A stretch of 64,000 nucleotides of DNA from Whitmania pigra (Eukaryota; Annelida; Clitellata; Hirudinida; Haemopidae), in assembly GCA_021613335.1 (NCBI GenBank), contig JAJTWR010000299.1, positions 455,001 through 519,000 of the forward strand. The letters run 5' to 3'. A program made the position numbers and the translations under genes. The notes under the pieces were generated by a model. That model had not been told where the DNA came from. It made no database searches and was given only the letters and a program-made list of their open reading frames with translations. Positions 33,346 to 64,000 of this stretch are shown piece by piece (position 1 is the stretch's first letter; the number at the start of each line of letters is the position of its first letter).

Positions 33346-36300
33346 ATGAGCAGTGCCGTGAGAACTGTTGCCCACAAAATAAATTGCAAGCCACGTACTA
33401 CGGATGTGGCTTTTGATGACTCAATAAGCTTCGAAGATCTCCGCCTCAAAAAACATGTTTTGGATGGGTTGAGAGAAGCGGGCTTTGAAAAACCATCTCC
33501 TATCCAGTTGAAGTCTATTCCTCTTGGGAAGTGCGGATTTGGTAAATGAGAATGAATTTGCATTCTGTTTTCACAAATTAGGTCGGATCAAAAATTTTCA
33601 ATTTTTTGAAGATCTTGTCGTCCAAGCGAAGTCAGGGACTGGAAAAACATGTGTTTTTGCAGTTTTGATATTAGAAAATCTTATTACTTCCATTGATTCC
33701 TTGCAGGTTGGTTTGTGAAATTTGAAATCTCTTTTTGTTGAAATTATATACTATTTTTATCATAGGGCTTGGAAATTAATCTTATGATTATACAATTATT
33801 TTAAGGTTTTTGTTTTATATTGGAAAATTAAATCACTAAGTCTCAATTTCTTGTCATTAAAAGATGTTTATTTATCACATCAGGCTTTGGTTCTTGCTCC
33901 TACAAGGGAAATAGCCTTGCAGATATGTGAGGTAATTACAAGGGTTGGGAAATACATGCCAGATTTGAAATGTCATGCATTTATTGGGGGAGTATCTGTT
34001 GAAGAAGACAAGAAAAACTTAAAGACATGTCACATTGCCATAGCTACGCCTGGAAGGATGAAGCACCTCATAGAGCAAGAAGTGAGAGGGTTTGAACACG
34101 TGAGGTTCTTGGTTCTCGACGAAGCGGACAGATTGCTCGACCCCAGCTTCAAAGAAAACATTATTTGGATTTACAAACAACTTCCGGCAAGCAAACAAAT
34201 GTTGACATTGTCGGCCACCTATCCGGAGAGCTTGGCGCAGCACGTCACGAAGTTCATGGAGAGTGCCATTTTCGTCCGACTCAACTCCGACGATCCCGCA
34301 CTGCTCGGCGTCATGCAGTATTACAAAACCGTTCCACACCATTACAATCAGCATCAAATCTATTTCTCTAAGCGCTCCGAACTCTTGAAAATACTCAACA
34401 CGGTCGATTACAACCAGTGTCTTGTCTTCAGCAATTATCAATTCAGATCGGAATCCATCGCAAACGACTTGAATTTTGAAAAGTTCCCTACGGCTTGCAT
34501 CACGGCCGGAATGGACCAGAAGGATCGACTGGTGTCGATAAACAAGTTGAAAGACTTTCAATGCAGGGTTCTCGTTTCTACGGACTTAACCTGCAGAGGA
34601 ATAGATGCGGAATTTGTCGACCTTGTCATTAACTTTGACGTGCCAAACTGCTACGAGACTTACCTTCACAGAATTGGCAGAGGAGGAAGATTTGGTATCT
34701 TGAATATATTATTATTAAGTTTATTGTCATTAAAGTTTTTTGAACATATTTACATTATTTGGCCTGTAAGTTTAATAACTTTAATTTTAAAATTCCCAGG
34801 TAGCTACAGTGCGGCAATAACCCTTGTTGCTGAGGGGAGTGAATTTAATTCTCTTGCGAAGATAGAAAGATTGAGCAACACCTGTATTGCCTGTCTACCA
34901 GGTTGTCAATAATTTTTATTGTTTTGATTAATGCTTTGTTGAAATCATCTTTTGAATTATTTATTAGATCCAATGCCACCAAACATTACAAGGAATCAAG
35001 ATGTCTTAAGGAATTCTAAAATTCCTAGCATTTCATCATTGATGGGGACCCAATTTATAAGACAAATCACACCAGAAAATGTGGCAGAAATTTGTAAGGC
35101 ACATTCTGATGAAAACATTGGCCAGACAGACCTGTCTCAAAATCCATCAGAATTAAATGAAGCTAGCAATGTAGCCGATAAAATTTTGGCCCAAGACGTT
35201 GATTATAAGCGTCTGTTGAAAAGCTTGTTTGGTTCCAAAAATTCAGTGAATCCAACTAGTAGAATATGTTTGACTGATTTGTTCAAGAAATTCGATGTCA
35301 TCGATAAGCTCCCCAGTGATGAAGCAAAATCAGATATAATTAATGCCATCAAAAGGATTGGGGAAGCTGATGTATTGACTAACCAAGAATCTAATCATTT
35401 GTTAAAGGATTCCATTTTCCAAAATATCAACTTCAAGAAACTTGTCGATGATCATTTTTCCAATTACTTTGGAGATGATGATGTCTTGCTTAATGCTTTG
35501 TTGAAATTAATTCCTGAAAAGAAAACTGAATTAGAGAGAGTTTTCCAAACTAAAGACACTGGCTCATGTGATAAGCTAAAAGCTACGGTGGAAAGTAGTG
35601 AAGGTAGCTCAGATGGGGTTGTTGATTCCAATGGCAGTGTAAATAAAATGCAGAAAATGCTTCGTAAGTATTCAAGAAAAGAACTAATAGATGTAAAGAA
35701 AGCAATGCCAGACAGCTGCAATGATTTGTCTCATATAAGCTGTGATATTACCTTATTGACAGAGCTTAAAAAGGGTCAGTACCCCAGAGTCTTGCCATTC
35801 AATCCGCCCAAAAAGTTTTCCGGCAGACGTTTCAAAGAATCATCATTTAAAAATGGTGGCCAATCGAAAGTTTCCTGCAATGAATCGAAATCATCCTGCA
35901 ATATTGAATGTCAAATGCAGACATCTGCTGAAGTATTGTTAGGTGATGCAGAATTATCATCTTTTAAAGATAAGTTGTCTCTGATCTGTAATTCTGACAC
36001 TAAAGTAGAGGATTTTGACATTGATCGGACTCCAAAGAAGGAGTTGGAAATTGCCCCGGTTGCTAAAATGCAAATTTCATCAGATGTGAATTGTAGAGAA
36101 GTTCCTTTGATAAATTTGTCAGCAGAAGTCTCTCAGGGAAAAGTCAGCAATATCCAAATGGAAGAACTACAAAATATCCCAATTGTAAAACCTTCAGAAT
36201 GTATCCAAGATAAAGTACAAGAAATTGTAATTTGTGATTTGAGTGAAATGTCCCAAGCAAAGATATCAGTAGATACCATTGAAAACAATGTATTAGCTGA

Positions 36301-36985
36301 AGACATGTTGAACCTATTGAATATGAATGTTGCATCTGATAAGTTGGAGGTTGTGCAAGCCAATTCATCGGACATCACTTCATCAGAAATCAGGAATTCT
36401 TGCCATTTCAGTTCGGTCGATTCATCTGATATTCCATCTGACAGTGGAAAAGCAGAAGATGAAAATCACCTCTCATTGAAGTATACAAATGCCAGCACTG
36501 AATATAATTCTAAAAAACTTGGAAACGGTAATGTCCCTTTTAGTTCCAAAAAGAAATCTGCCAATATCAAAAATCAAGCTCGTATTCCCTGTGATTCAGC
36601 CACATCATTTGATTCAACATCTGCCACCAAAACTAAAATAGATCGATCACATGCCCCAAAAATTAATCTCCATAGAAAGGCCCCTAACAATCAACGTTTA
36701 TCTTCTGAGTTTTCAAGTGATGATAGTAATAGTGATATAAACCAAGGCTTGAAGGTCAACCAGCACAAAAACAGAGTTCAGTTGAATTCAGTCAATTCTT
36801 CAAAATCAGCTCCAAAAACAACCAGAGACAAAAGCAGATGTTTCAATCCCACCTTCTACAGTCAACCACAGGTCAGTTATTTTGAAGACCTTATTGCACA
36901 AAGCCAAAAGATGTACCAGATGGCCAAAGTGCACACAGATTACATCTACCAGTTGATTCAGCTCAACAAGAGTTATCAACCTTAA
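33346..36985 (+). CDS. DDX20: DEAD-box helicase DDX20 (Gemin3)
   Basis: RNA helicase of the SMN complex, which assembles spliceosomal snRNPs. Five exons, 33346-33541, 33612-33706, 33884-34694, 34800-34901 and 34968-36985, join in consistent phases to 1073 residues (human about 824). Motifs in order: Q motif (GFEKPSPIQ), I (AKSGTGKT, about 71-78), Ia (APTRE, about 102), II (DEAD, about 174), III (SAT, about 207) and VI ([10 protein letters not shown], about 359). [16 protein letters not shown] and the exon 4-5 region match the DDX20 subfamily rather than other DEAD-box proteins. The tail of about 670 residues is Ser/Asn/Lys-rich, low in conservation, and encoded by one long exon. AATAAA lies at 37022. 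The start sits at a short upstream context without competing ATGs. Confidence 0.95.
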
Positions 36986-37204
36986 CAAGAATGTTCAACC
37001 CTTGCTTTTATTTTCAATGCCAATAAAACTTCTTTTAATTTTTGTTTTTACGAACTGAAAATTTTGACTTCAAACACTTAAAAGTTCTCACAAACTTGAA
37101 CTTTATTTACAGCAAGAGTTTGGATATGAAAATGCAAATGTTTATTTTGGTAACTTAAGACACAATGTAGAAATCTTGACAGCCACTATCTGGATACCTG
37201 CTCC

Positions 37205-41870
<4,666 letters not shown>

Positions 41871-41983
41871 AAGGATTTCTAAAATAACACATCGCCAGAA
41901 TATTAAGTTTTAAAAACAAATAAAAGTCCTGGAATTAATTTTTATTGGGATGTCCTTAAAAAACGACATGGGCCTCGATTTTG

Positions 41984-43878
41984 TCATGGTTTCCACAAAA
42001 TTTTACTCACAGCTATGGTAGCTGCTTTTGAAATGCTTGGAAGAGTGTCAAACTGAAGCTTCCTGATCTGATTTTAGTAACAGAAATACATTCTAATTAG
42101 GTAATTATAAATTATTTAATGAGATGAATAAATTAGTAATTAAGTAAATTAGTAGCAATTCATAGCAGTTTGAAGTGCTGTGACATCCAACAATAATAAT
42201 ATAAATTTATAATATTGCTAATAAAGTACTAAATGTTCGTGGGTGTACTACCTGTGGCACATGCTCTAGCAGTATCTTCCTTCCCTCTGGGGCCTCTGAA
42301 ATGCAGGTCAAAGCCTAAAAAAAATTAATTTTACTACCCAAAACTATTCTTTGTTTTGATTTTAATGAGTGCTTACTTTGAGACTGTATATCTTAATTTC
42401 TGAGGTGACCTCATTGAGCAGATCCAAAAGAGGAGGAACAGCTTTTGCCTCCAAAACTGTGTATTTGCCTTTGGTTGTAAGAGCTATCCTACATTAAGAT
42501 GACACACTTTACATGCTTTCATGGATTGAAGATTGTGATATAAGGTGGCATACCTCATAAGTGCATTGGTTGCATTGACTTTGATGTCTAAGGAAGAATC
42601 TGAAAGCATCTCGACCAGCCTATAAACACACATCACCTCAATTGCCTGCTCCTTACCTTCCAGAACCTGGCTGTCATAAGAAATTCAATCAATTTATCCT
42701 GTTTAAATTTTTCCAAACCTAAATAACGTAGTCTAATAAACAGTACTTTAAAAACTGGCTTATAAATATCCTGTCAAAGATTGCTAAGGCATTTTTGGAG
42801 CAGCTACTTAAAGGTTTTTGGAAAATTCTGACATCTAGTCATCTAGTAAAAATTAAGATTATTAAGGCTATTTTTAGGTTATGTAATTATAATGTCCTAT
42901 GGAGGCTTACCAAAGGTCGGCAATGTTTCTAGCTCCCCTCCATCTGACCCCAACATCTGGGTCATAAAGGCATTCATAAAACACTGCCATGCCCTCCCCG
43001 TCAAGGGCTTGCTGAACGTTTATTTTGAAGCAAAAGTGTAGGGTGTCCATAATGAGATGCTGTCGATGCATTAAAGTAGCTGATTAATGTGAATTTTATG
43101 ATGCCAATGGTTAAATAAGACATTCTTGTAACCTTCATTTCTGTGTGTTCAGATTTGATGTTATTTATCAATAGTGCAATCATTTTTGCTTCTAAGATGG
43201 CATCTGCGGCTAGTTGAAAATTCATTAGTGAAAGTTCATGTAACTGTAGCAAGATATTTTAGAATGTAGTTACCAAAAGACATTTCAGATGTGATCTCGA
43301 TGGCCTTGTAAGCATTCAGTCTGACTATTGGCTCGGGATCATGAAGCAGATGGGTCATCGATGAAATCACCTCATTTTCAATCATGGCCTGCCTTCCTAC
43401 GGCATGATCTAAAACAATGAATGCTTGGTATTGATCTCTTAAATGAAATAATATAATAAAAATGATTACTGGCAAACAAATAGAAGCATTCTGCAGCTTT
43501 CTGCTTAATTATGACGTCTTCGTCATGGATTGCACTCAAAAGGAGATCAATAAATTCTGAAAGAAAAGGTAAAAAGTCCACGTAAAACCAAACTTCTTGC
43601 ATAGACCAAAATAGATCACCGTGTTTCAAAGCGTCGGCGATATGTTCAGGATCATGTAAATAATCTGCCAAAGCCATCATTGCCCGTTGTCTGGTTATTA
43701 AGGTTTTACTCTCCAAGTCTCTTTTCTGAAAAAAATATGCAAAAGGAATAAACGTTACATTGCCATGCAATTGTTTGAGATATACCAGCACTGGGAGGGC
43801 TTTTCTTCCAAAAGCCAGTGTTGCCCTTGTTGGGTCAATGAGGGGTGGATAATTAGCTGAAATTATAGTTCTCGCCAT
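41984..43878 (-). CDS. RSPH14: radial spoke head 14 homologue (armadillo-repeat)
   Basis: Axonemal protein of motile cilia. Ten exons (43878-43786, 43725-43620, 43556-43470, 43408-43274, 43209-43133, 43059-42911, 42670-42554, 42488-42377, 42314-42252 and 42067-41984) give 340 residues, close to the human 348, with consistent phases. The boundary of the first exon may be off by one base. Recognised by PPLIDPTRATLAFGRKALP, LITRQRAMMALADYLHDPEH, a set of armadillo-like repeats each containing LLHDPEPIVRLNAYKA-type helices, APEGRK near the end, and a C-terminal AATIAVSKILWKP that matches the family's conserved end. Presence of this gene implies motile cilia. It converges on NABP with 113 bases between stops. 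Confidence 0.94.
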
Positions 43879-44307
43879 TTTACCACTCCTTTAGCTAAAC
43901 TAAGTCATAAACAAATTTGAGATTGGTTGTTATGGCGACGTATTTTACTTCAAAGACTCGTAATCAACGAGTTTAATATTATAAATTCTCAGCATTGTTT
44001 CAGTAGTTGGACGACACCATTAAATAGTTTAAAATTAAAACACTTGTAATACTAAAAAACTACCCTTTAAAGTGCCTGCATATCGCAACCACGCTAATAT
44101 CCCAAAGCACTCGCTCCTACGTATAAAAAGACAAAACTGATCGATTTTTATCATCTGTCGTTTAATATCATTAACACCCAGCTGGTCCAGAACGATCAAC
44201 GAACCCAATCGCTAAACCACCAGAACAACTTGCCGAAGCAATCTCGCAACATTCCACATTTCTCGTACAACAATCTATATTGTATTTATTTATCTTTGGC
44301 CGGTTTC

Positions 44308-47300
44308 TCAACTTTGATCGGTTAGATGCCTAGGAGCGTCTGCAAACGCAAATTTTAGTCTGTATCCGTCTGCTAATAAGAATTTTATGTCGTCGCTTGA
44401 CCAGTTCTCAGTGGGAAGGCTTTTCAGATATAACATGAGGCCCTGGTAGGAAAATAATCAATTCATTATTGTTTGAGAACTAATGAAAGCAACGCCTTAT
44501 TGAATACTTGGAAATCCTCCTCTTGCAGGAGTTCTTGGGAAAACTTGTTCAACAGAGCAGCACAAACGTATAAGTGGAAGGAAGCAAATCCATCCGGTTC
44601 AGACTTAAAAATAAATCATAAAAGCTTAGAATCTAAATATAATAGCAAAATACGACAACGCACCAGGTAGGTATCCCAAAGTCTGACAATACAGGTGAGA
44701 GACAACTCCCTCATAAGAAGATTGTTCATCCACCTGAATGCAAATTGGAGATACTCCACATTGTGGGAGATGAGGTGCTGATGTAAATTGTCTGTACATT
44801 TAACAATGATCACTTATAATTATCATTTGTGATTCATTTGGGAATATCAATTATTTTAATACAATATACTCTTTATAAGACAAAGACACAAAGTAGCTAA
44901 ATGTAAACAAAACCAATTCAAAATAAAATTCTAAAAAATACAAACACACTAAACTATTTATACGACTCATGAGTTCCTTTAGCATGTTGATCTGCTTCTG
45001 AATTCCAGGATGTGCAAATGTGTAGTTGTCCTGAATGCCATCGAGAAGTTTCGAAAAACACCAGAAACTATCAGCCTCGACTTCCCTCAAGGCTTCCTCA
45101 GGGAGGCTTGCAATGGGGTAGTTGCTGATCTCGGCACCTGGTGAATTTCCAGTTAAGCATATTAATAATTAAATATTACAAAGTCATGCCAGACAAATAC
45201 AAAAATAATTTCTCAACTTATTTATTAATAAACACCAGTGGCTTAGCCAAGGCTTTAAGATCAGCCAAGATAGAGGGAAAATTTGTTTAAAGTCTAGAAA
45301 AATATTACAACAATAAAGTTTAATACTGGTTTATTAATGGCAAATGATTAAATTCAAACTAAAGACCAAAAAGGAAGGCAAAGATATTTGTAATCAAAAC
45401 TCATTATCTGCAATAAATATTGATATCAGAGGCTTTCGTAATTTAATGAAGCTGTATTGTGATCAATAAATCATTTATGTATTATCCTTGTAAGAATTAT
45501 GCAGATTTTGAAGAATGCAAAGCAGCAGAGGAAAATCACACATTGGCTATGCAAATGATAACAACTAATTATTATCACATTAATTATAATTATATTATTA
45601 TATTATAATGTTAATTATTAATATAAAAAAACATAAAACATTCTTAATGATTATCAAAATTCAGCCATCATCATTAACACAACCTTTCTCCAGATGTTCG
45701 CTTAAGAATACGACGAAGAACGGAGTGACCAAGTCGTTTATGCCCTGAACGTAACCACATGCCGGATGTCTTATTGCCCAAATGTACAAAATTCTCTCAA
45801 ATATCTGTAAACCAGTAATTAGTTTTGCTGTACTTATTTACATGTTAACTTTAACAGTTTATTTGGTATGTAAGTATGAAGCTCAGAGGATCATGCCCAC
45901 TTGCTCTGTCATGAACACATGTACCACATAAATGCTTGGGAAAAAATTGTCTCTGGTGCAATGCTTATAGCAAATATGCAAATGAACCACAAATTACCAC
46001 TTACATTACAAAATAAATGTTTTAAAACCTTTTTATAAAATATTTAGAATAAATCGATAATCCTTCTTAAGAAACTTTAGATGGTTTTTAGGAGTTTAAA
46101 TATAAACAAAAGATTTCAAAAACAAAAAGATTAAAAATAAAAAAATTTAAAGAGCAAAATGAACCTCCTGAACAATTTTTTGTTGAAAGAGTGGAATCAA
46201 AGGACTCATTCTTGGTATGTCGATGCTAATCTGCAGACGGGAAACAAATCGGAATTTCAAAGAACGATTTAAATACTTCATTTATAAGATCAATATTAAA
46301 TAAATCATTTCAAATTAATTTAAGCAAAATATTTGCAAAAACAATTCAAGATTGTGATACCAACGTAAAATTCCAAAATGTGTAACAATTTACAAGTCAC
46401 ATATCCTCCAGCTTACCTGGTGATATGTCTCATAATGTATGGCATCGTGTCTGGTTTCATAATAGCGTGAAACTAAATTGAAATATTCCTTTCGTTTTCG
46501 GTCCAAAGTCATCTGTCTTCGGTCAGGAATCAAAGGAAGGTAACTCTGAAGAGAAGAAAATGTGTAAGTTGTGCAAGCGCTAATTATTCTCTGGGACAAC
46601 AATCACTTTACTAATCAATCTTAATTAATAATGCTTCAAAAGTTAAAAACCATGTATAAAATCCATAAATTTTATTTGAAATCAAGGTCTTCATGACATC
46701 ACGATGACCAATGCCAATTTAGAGAAACTCTACAAGAAATCTTACTGATAGTAATTTCCAGGCTGTACCACGGCAGGGTTGAGGAATTCCCGACCAACAT
46801 AATTCTTGCAATTCCTCTAAGGACAATAAAATAAAATTTCTTTGTTAATACTATTTCATTTATATTTTACTTTTATTTGCATGGCTTATAATTATGTAAA
46901 CAATGACAAAGCTATTAATATGTTCTCATAAATTATTGAAGTAAAACAATCAAGAATTTGAAAATCAAGAAATTATTCAAATAATTAAAATAACTAATGA
47001 GGAGTGAGGCTGTCTGAATTCATTATCTTCTGAAGCTTCTCACATCTTGCACTTTCAGACTCGAGAAACATCTCACGATCTTTGAAACTGAGAGAGTTTG
47101 TTACCGACCGAACACCCCGCCCGGGCCCAAAGGGAAAAGAGGTGCGACCATTGGCACGTTTGTTGGGGACTAAAACCAAAACAGACTACTTCAAGTTGTT
47201 TGTCATATTGTTTTTTTTAGAAATGAATGATGTCGATTAACTTTGGCAACCTATCAGTCACTGAATTCATGGCATTATAAAACATATTATAATAGAATGT

Positions 47301-47981
47301 ATTCAAAATTATTAAGGAATAATCAGTTACATGTTATGAAATGATGTTAAAATCACTAGAATGACAAAGAACTCAAATTGATTTAAATAAGGCCTAACCT
47401 AAAGTTGAATTAGAAGTGCTTTCTGGTTTAGGTTTGTCTTTGTCTTCTGAGCTTAATAAAGCTACCTTCTCCTGCTCTAGCTTTATCTTATGGTTTTTGA
47501 TGACCTCCAAAGCAGTAATTCGAACTTGTTCAAGAGAGAGTTCAATAGGAAACTTTTCAGATGAAAGTTCTGACACATCTTCTCTGTCCACCCTGAATCC
47601 ATTTTCACAGCTGCAAAACACTGTAATGGTCTAGACCAAAATGACAGTGTAAATTTACAAATATTTGTATATACCATTCTTTTGTTCCATCATCAAGCGA
47701 CTGTGTTCCATGCACGGGCTTGAGGCTGTAATAATATTAGCAATAGTAATAAGTAATAATAATAAATAAATTATTGTTAAATAAATCATGTCATGCACTT
47801 ATTTTAACATGCCGCTAAATGACAATATGTGCTGGTCAATTGAATATTGGCATTGGATGGAACTTCTTAAGCTATACCTTTATTAATTAAGTAAATTACT
47901 AATTTATTAACAAACATTTTACCTCCCAGGTACATGAAACGATTTGGATTTCCAAAATTTATTTCTAGCTAAGTTAGACAT
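44308..47981 (-). CDS. TBC1D22: TBC1D22-type Rab GTPase-activating protein
   Basis: TBC-domain Rab GAP (family members A/B act near the Golgi). Minus-strand exons: 47981-47923, 47725-47675, 47610-47399, 47169-46995, about 46816-46746, 46545-46417, 46230-46165, 45804-45684, 45137-44955, 44791-44664, 44603-44508 and 44442-44308. The start MSNLARNKFWKSK matches the family N-terminus. The TBC domain has WSGIPQPCRGTAWKLL, ISIDIPRMSP (catalytic Arg finger region), RHPACGYVQGINDLVTPFF (catalytic Gln), a DSFWCFSKLLDGIQDNYTFA segment and LQFAFRWMNNLLMRE. The end LKFAFADAPRHL is typical. The junction between the fourth and fifth exons does not fit in frame with any canonical splice pair I can see, so one exon edge there is wrong or the sequence has an indel. 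Confidence 0.92.
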
Positions 47982-49516
47982 TTATTTACAAGAGAGAAAT
48001 AGGCAGGTGAACAAATCAAGAATCATAATCGATAAATAAACAAACACAGCTTACGTGAGCTGAGTTTTTTAAAAGTTATTTATTTAAATTAAATTTCAAT
48101 TTTATTTAAAAAATAACTAAAAAAAATTTTTATATTGAAAAGGAAATAATTTAAACTAAACATTTCATTTAAACGCATACTTTAAACATCAGATATTTAT
48201 TTTCTAGTTTGTATTTTTGTTATAAATACACTTTTCAATAAGTTTATCCATGAATTTTTGATTAGGTTGAAAATTAAGTAAGTCTGTTACCCGAGGGCGC
48301 TCTCTTGCCACACGTCACGACCGTTACAAGTACAACGCACTAAGCCAGCGGTTCTCAGTCTGTGGGTCGCTTAAGGTTTTTAACAGGGGTCGCCTAAGAC
48401 ATTGAGAATTTAATATTTTTGTAACACATTTTTATAATTATTTCTTAAGGACATAATTTTGACAAAACACTACATCAAGTATTTTGAGCAAGATGCTTTT
48501 TATAGAACAAGCATTTTTCGGATATTGTATAATAGACCTTGGAGTCGAGGGCTTTTATGTAACCAGCTTGACTTGAAAGAATTTTAGCTGTATAGCCACG
48601 GCTTGACAGCTTACATGGCTTATGGCTTAGTGATAAAAATCGGCTAGCTTGTATGTCTTGATTTTATATTGGCAAAAACCAATGTTCATTTTAAATAGTG
48701 AAAGGCGTAACAGCGTAACGACCCCTGAGTGAAAGGTAGTCCAAATAATTTTAATTGTTGAGGGTCGGCTAAGCAAGGCAAGTGCTGTCTGGGGGTCGCG
48801 GCATCAGAAAGGTTGAGAACCGCTGCACTAAGTCGACCTACAAACTAGCTTAAGGCTTCCCAATCCTTCGGTTCCCAAACAGTGAAATTAAAAAAAAAGA
48901 TTGCTTCGTGTTAGTTATTAGACTGTAGTTCATATTCATGTTCCACATACCATGAAAACTGATACACAATTTGAGAGATGTATTTCTTGAAATGCATACC
49001 AGATATGGCACTAGAGTGGCCAACAACATGCATTGACATTTGATTAAAATGATATAAATGCTTTTATTAAAGCTCACTGGCATACATGGAGAAAAATCAC
49101 GTGCAACAAGACACTTTCAGGGGAATGCAGATGAGAACAATTTTCAGTAGTACAGTTTTAGATTGTAAGTTACAAATTATGCAAAGTCATATCATTCAAC
49201 GGAATTAAAAATATTTGAAGGCTTTTTCATGATAAACTTCAAGTAAATTGCCAACAAATTAAAGTCCAAAATAAAATATCACAATGCAATGGTGTTGTTA
49301 AACAACAGATTTTTAGGATGTCAACAATGTTAAAAGTTGTTAGGCTCAGCAAAGTTAATAATTAAAACGAATTAACAAATGGCAAACCTGTAAGCCTACT
49401 AATCAAACCCTGGCAATCAATAACTTAAGATGAACAACCACAAACACAGACAAGTAGGTTCAGAACAAGGGACAGAATGCGGACATGATTGCATAGAAAA
49501 TGAAGCAGTGAGTAAC
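47982..49516. other. intergenic between TBC1D22 and the NBEAL-type gene
   Basis: Contains the hAT-type MITE at 48346-48825. Otherwise I see no gene. The TBC1D22 promoter should lie just right of 47981, and the NBEAL 3' UTR and polyadenylation site just left of 49517. Confidence 0.55.
48346..48825. mobile_element. hAT-type MITE, 480 bp, with 8-bp target duplication
   Basis: The ends are inverted: CAGCGGTTCTCAG at the left and TTGAGAACCGCTG at the right, with GGGTCGC motifs just inside both ends, as in Charlie-type hAT elements. CACTAAGC (48338-48345) and CACTAAGT (48826-48833) form an 8-bp target duplication with one mismatch, the length typical of hAT. No coding capacity. Confidence 0.93.

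Positions 49517-64000
<14,484 letters not shown>

Larger units (their letters stand above)
23382..34862 (+). repeat. segmental duplication, unit 2
   Basis: Second copy of the block at 6356-18824. It carries the only complete DDX20, so on the right side unit 2 keeps the ancestral arrangement. Unit-2-specific changes are the LTR element 24962-27398, a deletion of the equivalent of about 9817-10965, an expanded 40-bp repeat at 29195-29362, and single-base frameshifts in the aquaporin tail and the CD225-like gene. Its left boundary falls within the 5' untranslated region of the aquaporin, so the copy-1 promoter was not duplicated. Confidence 0.93.

Noticed and set aside
48850..49083. 77-residue minus frame
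   Set aside because: No similarity or splice context; downstream of the NBEAL stop and AT-rich.

Overview
The window is animal nuclear DNA. It is AT-rich, its genes are split into many small exons by short GT-AG introns, and every recognisable gene is metazoan (RUVBL1, DDX20/Gemin3, SOSS-B/NABP, RSPH14, TBC1D22, an NBEAL-type BEACH protein, aquaporins). A secreted protein with two antistasin domains, the large number of microsatellites and the low GC suggest a lophotrochozoan, most likely an annelid of the leech type. That taxonomic call is inference.

Layout. Bases 1-6355 are gene-poor. From 6356 to 34862 the window is a rearranged segmental duplication. Unit 1 (6356-18824) and unit 2 (23382-34862) each carry, in order, an aquaporin (+), an antistasin-like gene (+), a CD225/dispanin-like membrane protein (-) and DDX20 sequence (+). 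In unit 1 DDX20 is only a fragment; in unit 2 it is complete. The two units are close in sequence but have decayed differently. Unit 1 gained a TIR DNA transposon and a rearranged LINE and lost most of DDX20. Unit 2 gained an LTR retrotransposon inside the aquaporin intron, lost the 5' half of the antistasin gene, and has frameshifts in the aquaporin tail and the CD225-like gene. Each unit serves as an empty-site reference for the other, so several target-site duplications can be read directly. A 4.6 kb spacer (18825-23381) holds fragments of a Musashi-type RNA-binding protein gene (-), one orphan terminal exon (-) and a 0.33 kb TCA microsatellite.

From 33.3 kb on the window is a compact housekeeping cluster: DDX20 (+), RUVBL1 (-), NABP/SOSS-B (+), RSPH14 (-), TBC1D22 (-) and the 3' part of a very large NBEAL-type gene (-, running past the right edge). 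DDX20/RUVBL1 and NABP/RSPH14 are convergent pairs with tiny gaps. RUVBL1 and NABP are head to head across about 0.7 kb. A hAT-type MITE with an 8-bp target duplication lies between TBC1D22 and NBEAL.

The genes do not form an operon. They span RNA metabolism (DDX20), chromatin and DNA repair (RUVBL1, SOSS-B), cilia (RSPH14), membrane traffic (TBC1D22, NBEAL), transport (aquaporins) and a secreted inhibitor. The most interesting signals are the divergent selectivity filters of the two aquaporins, the reciprocal decay of the duplicated units, and the mobile elements with readable insertion footprints. Exon boundaries were read by eye from splice signals and protein-family similarity and need transcript confirmation.
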